Below are positions 37,470 to 40,824 of a DNA stretch of 40,824 nt, in pieces. Made by a program: the position numbers and the translations under genes. Origin of the DNA: Nitrosomonas sp. (lineage in GTDB: Bacteria > Pseudomonadota > Gammaproteobacteria > Burkholderiales > Nitrosomonadaceae). The DNA lies in the NCBI GenBank assembly GCA_017994575.1, contig JAGOKN010000018.1:1-40824 (forward strand), in the 5' to 3' direction. The first letter of the stretch is position 1, and every line of letters begins with the position of its first letter. The notes beneath the pieces were generated by a model that had not been told where the DNA came from, searched no databases, and saw only the letters and a program-made list of their open reading frames with translations.

Positions 37470-37790
37470 CTAGTAACCAGGGTGCGCTCTCATTTGATCA
37501 AGAATTTTCTTTGCTAATGTTGAATCAATACTTTCAAATGTAGTAATTCCTTCTACTGCATCAGTAAGTTCCTCGTTAGCCTTCATCCAGAGCGCCAACG
37601 CTATCGCTTCCGGATTAGAACGTTTTGGAACATAATTAGGATTTGATAGAAATGCTTTCGCTTCAGAAATTACATTTGTTAAATGATCCTTCAATTCATC
37701 TGGCACAGAATGTGTTTGATCCGCCTTCAACGAAAAGATAAGCTTTACTAAACCTAGCGATGGATCTCTGGGAGGAGCAGCAGCAATCAT
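37470..37790 (-). CDS. 106-residue protein heading the metallopeptidase-deaminase operon
   Basis: A small, mostly helical, charged protein (LKDHLTNVISEAKAFLSNPNY; PEAIALALWMKANEELTDAVEGITTFE) that I do not recognise. GGGGAA lies ~7 nt before the ATG, a good ribosome site. Its end overlaps the possible upstream extension of the metallopeptidase in another frame. It may be a separate regulatory or toxin-neutralising partner, or the N-terminal part of the protease separated by a +1 frameshift. Confidence 0.65.
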   Translation of the reverse strand: MIAAAPPRDPSLGLVKLIFSLKADQTHSVPDELKDHLTNVISEAKAFLSNPNYVPKRSNPEAIALALWMKANEELTDAVEGITTFESIDSTLAKKILDQMRAHPGY

Positions 37791-38537
37791 AGTAATTCCC
37801 CTATTATTTAGATAGCATACTCATGGTGAAGTATCGCATGGTATATGATCGACGTAAACTATTACTTCAAAGAATCTCATGCTAAATTTGATAGCTTACA
37901 TTTTTTAATACTGATTTATTCAGAGCTAGCACAAAAAGCGGTTAAGTTTATTTATAGCTGTTATCGGCAATTCTCATTCAACTTTAAATAACAGTGTTAA
38001 TTTAAGAAATCATACCTTTTGAATGAGAAAAGTTTTTATGAAATAATTCTTTTGGATACTTGTTTTGAATTCATCCTTTCAACTTAAAGTACAGTTAATA
38101 GCAGATCCCCAAGAGAATGAGTTAAATTAAAGTAAAAAATTGATTGTGACAAATTTGTGTCAAATTCCATTAAGAATACCGCTTATTAAGGTCGTTCGAT
38201 ACAGATTTAGTTGCTGGCAAGCATTGCAATAGATTGATTTATAAATATATTTAATCTAGTGAGTGTGTCTCATAATCCCTTTGTCGCTCAGATACAGTTA
38301 ACTTGGTAGTAAACCCGGTGGGCGCTCATTCCATTAGTACAAGTCAAAACGATTCAAAAATGAACCGAAATTTCTGCAAAAAGACATCCTTAAATGCTTA
38401 CCAAAAATGCCAAAACCTAGTCATCATTTGGCATGCAACTGATTGATAATAAGATAAATAATTGGGTATGGAATCGATCCTGAGTTTATTTGATAAATCA
38501 GTCATTTAGTTTGTCGCTACGTACATATTGCAATTTG
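37791..38537. other. 747-nt AT-rich intergenic region between operon and integrase
   Basis: I see no gene. It includes the promoter region for the leftward 106-aa gene, repeat copy B, and a sequence at ~38269-38287 (TCTCATAATCCCTTTGTCG) resembling a CAT anticodon loop. The remainder is AT-rich without obvious structure. Confidence 0.45.
38145..38240 (+). repeat. arm-type repeat, copy B
   Basis: TGTGACAAATTTGTGTCAAATT and, 74 nt on, AAGCATTGCAA (38219-38229) followed by an ATTGATTT-like tail. This is the same ordered pair as copy A. A related TTTGTGTCAAAATTGTGTCA lies near 39980, beyond the right att. Confidence 0.6.
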
Positions 38538-39731
38538 TTATTTCTTTTTCTTAAATTGCACAATTTCACCTGGCTTTGTTAGCCCGCCTGCTGCAAGCAT
38601 TGCGCTTGTGGCTGTATTAACCGAGTCTCTAACCGGATCAAGATCAAGCCGCGCATAAATCGCCGTTGTATTTTGGTTCTTATGATTAAGCGATTTGCCA
38701 ATAATCGCCAGCGATGCACCGGTCTTTGCTTGCCAGCTTCCCAATGTGCGCCTTAGATCATGAAGTCGCAAATCTTTTATTTCTGCGCTTTTTAATATGC
38801 GTTCCCAGCCTTTTCTTGGTTCCTGAATGTGTCCTGATTTGCCGATGCCGGGAAAAACAAATTCACTATCATCTGATTTTCGGTTTTGCAAAACCTCAAT
38901 CGCTTCTGGTGAAAGCGTTACTGTTTGAGGCGTATCATTTTTTGTTTCTTCTATACGCCATTCAGCACGTTCGAAATTAATATCCTGCCATTTCATGCTA
39001 CAGACATTTGATCTGCGTGCGCCGGTCAATAGCGAGATTAAAACATAATCTCTAATCGTTTCATTTGGCTCTTTTGAGAGTGCCTGAAAGAATCTTGGCA
39101 GCTCATCACTTTGAATGAACCGATCCCGGCTCTTTTCTTTGTTACGCCTGATCCCAATAGCCGGGTTGTTTTCCCAAAGCCCTGCTGATATTGCCCATCC
39201 AAACACGCTTGAAATTAAGGCTAATATTCTGTTGGCAGCAATTGGTCCTGATTTAGTTGTTATATTGCTATGAAGTAGCGATACTGTTGCCCGATTTATT
39301 TCTGATAACTTTTTTTTACTAAACTGTTTTTCAACATGTTTTTTATAATTATCCAGATCATCTGTCCATGTTTTTTTCTTTGGTTTAGAGTGTCTTTCTA
39401 AATATTCGGCAAATAAATCACAGAAGAGGGGTTCCGATTTTAATTTGCGTTTAGCTTCAGCTGGGCTTTTGCCCTCAGCTATAACCAAATTGATTTCCAT
39501 AGTTTTTCGCCTTGCCTGATCAATCGTCATGTCAGGGTGGCGTCCTAGTGTTATGCGCTCAGGATTGCCGCCTTTGATGCGTTTAAAAACACTAAATGTT
39601 TTGATCCCGGTTGATGATATACGCAAGTGCAAACCACTCACCTTTGTGTCATGATACGTGTCGCGCTTGCCTTTTTGTGGCAAGGGGAGGGCGTCAATCT
39701 CCGCTTTTGTAAAGTTGAATTTTTTGGTCAT
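38538..39731 (-). CDS. int: P4-type tyrosine integrase (DUF4102 N-terminus)
   Basis: 397 residues. N-terminal DUF4102 arm-binding domain (ALPLPQKGKRDTYHDTKVSGLHLRIS…ITLGRHPDMTIDQAR), SAM-like core-binding domain (~100-190), then the catalytic domain: Arg239 (LTGARRSN), H324-x-x-R327 (LHDLRRT), His350 (LNHKNQNTT) and Tyr359. All catalytic residues are present. Its start codon faces the tRNA-Thr fragment ~155 nt away, the usual place for an island integrase. It likely mobilises the segment ending at that site. Confidence 0.95.
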   Translation of the reverse strand: MTKKFNFTKAEIDALPLPQKGKRDTYHDTKVSGLHLRISSTGIKTFSVFKRIKGGNPERITLGRHPDMTIDQARRKTMEINLVIAEGKSPAEAKRKLKSEPLFCDLFAEYLERHSKPKKKTWTDDLDNYKKHVEKQFSKKKLSEINRATVSLLHSNITTKSGPIAANRILALISSVFGWAISAGLWENNPAIGIRRNKEKSRDRFIQSDELPRFFQALSKEPNETIRDYVLISLLTGARRSNVCSMKWQDINFERAEWRIEETKNDTPQTVTLSPEAIEVLQNRKSDDSEFVFPGIGKSGHIQEPRKGWERILKSAEIKDLRLHDLRRTLGSWQAKTGASLAIIGKSLNHKNQNTTAIYARLDLDPVRDSVNTATSAMLAAGGLTKPGEIVQFKKKK

Positions 39732-39885
39732 AGCAAATTGGGGTTACGCCGGGGTTACATTCCGGGTGCATTTTAGTGCATTTCTATCGATGTACGTAAA
39801 TGCTAAATCTACCCTGAATGCCATTCTGTGTAAAGGTCTGCGTATTTATATAAATTTCCATAAATATGGATAAATACACGGGGTT

Positions 39886-39905
39886 TGTGATTTGTAATCA
39901 GAAGG
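39886..39905 (+). repeat. att-like direct repeat, right copy
   Basis: TGTGATTTGTAATCAGAAGG, the partner of 35732-35751 (19/20). It forms the anticodon-arm start of the tRNA-Thr fragment. Confidence 0.6.
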
Positions 39906-39935
39906 TCCCGAGTTCGATTCTTGGTGTCGGCACCA
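39888..39935 (+). other. attachment site: 3' part of tRNA-Thr(TGT)
   Basis: From the anticodon stem onward this is a tRNA: loop TTTGTAA (anticodon TGT), stem TCAGA, T-arm CCGAG-TTCGATT-CTTGG, acceptor strand TGTCGGC, discriminator A and CCA. The 5' half (acceptor GCCGACA, D-arm) is missing. The left anticodon strand reads TGTGA rather than TCTGA, showing where homology ends. Such 3' fragments are left at one end of islands integrated into tRNA genes. The intact gene should lie at the other end, outside this window. Confidence 0.85.
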
Positions 39936-39969
39936 TAAAATCAATGAGTTAGATTGATTTTATAATCTT

Positions 39970-40719
39970 CTAATTTTCCATTTGTGTCAAAATTGTGTCA
40001 TTCAGAATTTCATCTACAACCATTGCATGTTTTCTGAATTGTTCGGGCGCCAAATGAGCATAACGTTTCACCATCTCAGTTGACTCCCAAGCCCCCATTT
40101 CTTGAATTACATTTAACGGTACACCTTTTTGAGTTAACCAGCTGGCCCAAGTATGGCGCAAATCATGCCAACGGAAATCTTCTATTCCTGCCCTTCTTAA
40201 TGCTTTCCGCCATGCCCTCGTATTGACCTGAATAATTGGTTTTCCTTGGTAAGTAAACACTCTTAACGAATGTTTGCCAACCTGCTTTCTCAGAACTTCC
40301 ATCGCCGTTGCATTCAGTGAAATATGAATACTTTTTCTTGCTTTGGCTTGATCTGCATGAATCCATGCAACATTTCTCTGCAAATCAACCTGCGACCATT
40401 CCAAATCCGTAACATTGCGTTTGCGCAATCCTGTTGAAAGTGAAAACTTTACCAAATCAACCAAATGTTCAGGTAATTCATTTAGTAATATTTGTACTTG
40501 CTCAGGTGCTATCCAACGAATCCGCCGTTTGGGTTCCTTATATAACCGGATAAAGGGTGCTTTCTCAATCCATTCCCAATCTAAAGCCGCTCGTCGTAGA
40601 ATGGCCCGAATTGTAGCCAAATAACGATTAGCTGTTGAAGGTGAGGTTTCTTTGCATTTTATCTCACCCACTTCAGCAATTGCTTCCCGAGTTAATTCGT
40701 ATCCCTCCAACCCCACCAC
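39970..40719 (-). CDS. tyrosine recombinase, N-terminally truncated
   Basis: 249 codons with a GTG immediately after an in-frame TAG. Part of the core-binding domain (PSTANRYLATIRAILRRA) and the full catalytic domain are present: STGLRKRNVTDL (Arg), WHDLRHTWASW (H-x-x-R), MGAWESTEMVKRYAHL (nucleophile Tyr). A phage-type integrase would have ~80-100 more N-terminal residues. The upstream frame is the tail of an unrelated transposase, so the gene was cut by that insertion or rearrangement. Probably inactive in specific site recognition. Confidence 0.85.
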   Translation of the reverse strand: MVGLEGYELTREAIAEVGEIKCKETSPSTANRYLATIRAILRRAALDWEWIEKAPFIRLYKEPKRRIRWIAPEQVQILLNELPEHLVDLVKFSLSTGLRKRNVTDLEWSQVDLQRNVAWIHADQAKARKSIHISLNATAMEVLRKQVGKHSLRVFTYQGKPIIQVNTRAWRKALRRAGIEDFRWHDLRHTWASWLTQKGVPLNVIQEMGAWESTEMVKRYAHLAPEQFRKHAMVVDEILNDTILTQMEN

Positions 40720-40824
40720 CTACCCACATTCTTTCAACAATGCTTCAATAGCCTCTGGTGCGAACGGCAGTAATTCATCGATCCGGCTGTTAGGCCAGGT
40801 GGGGAGTTTATCGAGGGTGTCGGC
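40720..40824 (-). pseudogene. C-terminal end of an IS66-type transposase (continues beyond window)
   Basis: The minus-strand frame from the window edge reads DTLDKLPTWPNSRIDELLPF, the standard C-terminal motif of IS66 TnpC (…HPxxRIDELLPW). It ends in TAG after an unusual tail (EAIEALLKECG). Only ~35 codons are visible. The stop directly abuts the GTG of the truncated recombinase in the same frame. Confidence 0.7.

Noticed and set aside
38269-38287. A second tRNA-derived att core (CTCATAA, Met-like anticodon loop)
   Set aside because: Only the loop and a few stem bases fit, with no T-arm or acceptor sequence, so it is kept only as a remark within the repeat finding.
39888-39935. A functional tRNA-Thr gene
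   Set aside because: The acceptor 5' strand and D-arm are absent and the anticodon stem is broken on its left side; it can only be the 3' fragment at an integration end.

Overview
The window is a mosaic accessory region of a Gram-negative proteobacterium. The IncP-type trb genes, IS21, IS3, IS481 and IS91 relatives and P4-like integrase point to a beta- or gammaproteobacterium. A Nitrosomonas-like betaproteobacterium is my best guess, held with low confidence. Base composition changes abruptly. The first ~9.2 kb is GC-rich, while most of the rest is AT-rich with many IS scars, so several blocks probably arrived independently.

Layout: (1) 327-9074, a tight plus-strand operon: a ribbon-helix-helix regulator, hsdM, a phosphoribosyltransferase-like gene, a NADAR domain fused to HsdS, and hsdR. 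From hsdM onward each gene overlaps the next by 4 nt. This is a type I restriction-modification system carrying two nucleotide-handling modules, and it is the most unusual system here. (2) 9226-12212, scar tissue: a frameshifted hipA remnant and an SRAP/YedK-like gene broken twice, once by a ~102-bp palindromic MITE with a TA duplication and once by a complete IS21-family element with a 5-bp CTATT duplication. Removing both restores one reading frame. (3) 12230-15204, minus strand: a three-gene ABC-3C defence system (Mrr-like nuclease effector, middle component, DUF2326 ATPase). (4) 15457-28284: korB- and kfrB-like plasmid-maintenance genes diverging from trbA and a trbBCDEFGHIJKL-N mating-pair-formation operon of the RP4/IncP type. 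trbE is split by a frameshift at Walker B. No relaxase or coupling protein is present in the window.

(5) 28285-32185: IS91, IS481 and IS3 remnants, one complete IS3-family element and an orphan lipoprotein. (6) 32186-35391: a coiled-coil membrane protein and a P-loop ATPase of the Sll1717/STAND-like kind. (7) 35732-39935: a ~4.15-kb segment bounded by direct repeats of tRNA-Thr(TGT) anticodon-arm sequence. It carries a 106-aa protein, a zinc metallopeptidase, a dCTP-deaminase-like protein and a P4-type integrase. (8) 39970-40824: an N-terminally truncated second tyrosine recombinase and the tail of an IS66-type transposase.

Taken together, this is a defence island on integrative/conjugative-element backbone: three or more candidate anti-phage systems, transfer genes, two integrases and tRNA-derived attachment sequences. 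All functional statements come from motif recognition in the translated sequence. No database search was possible.
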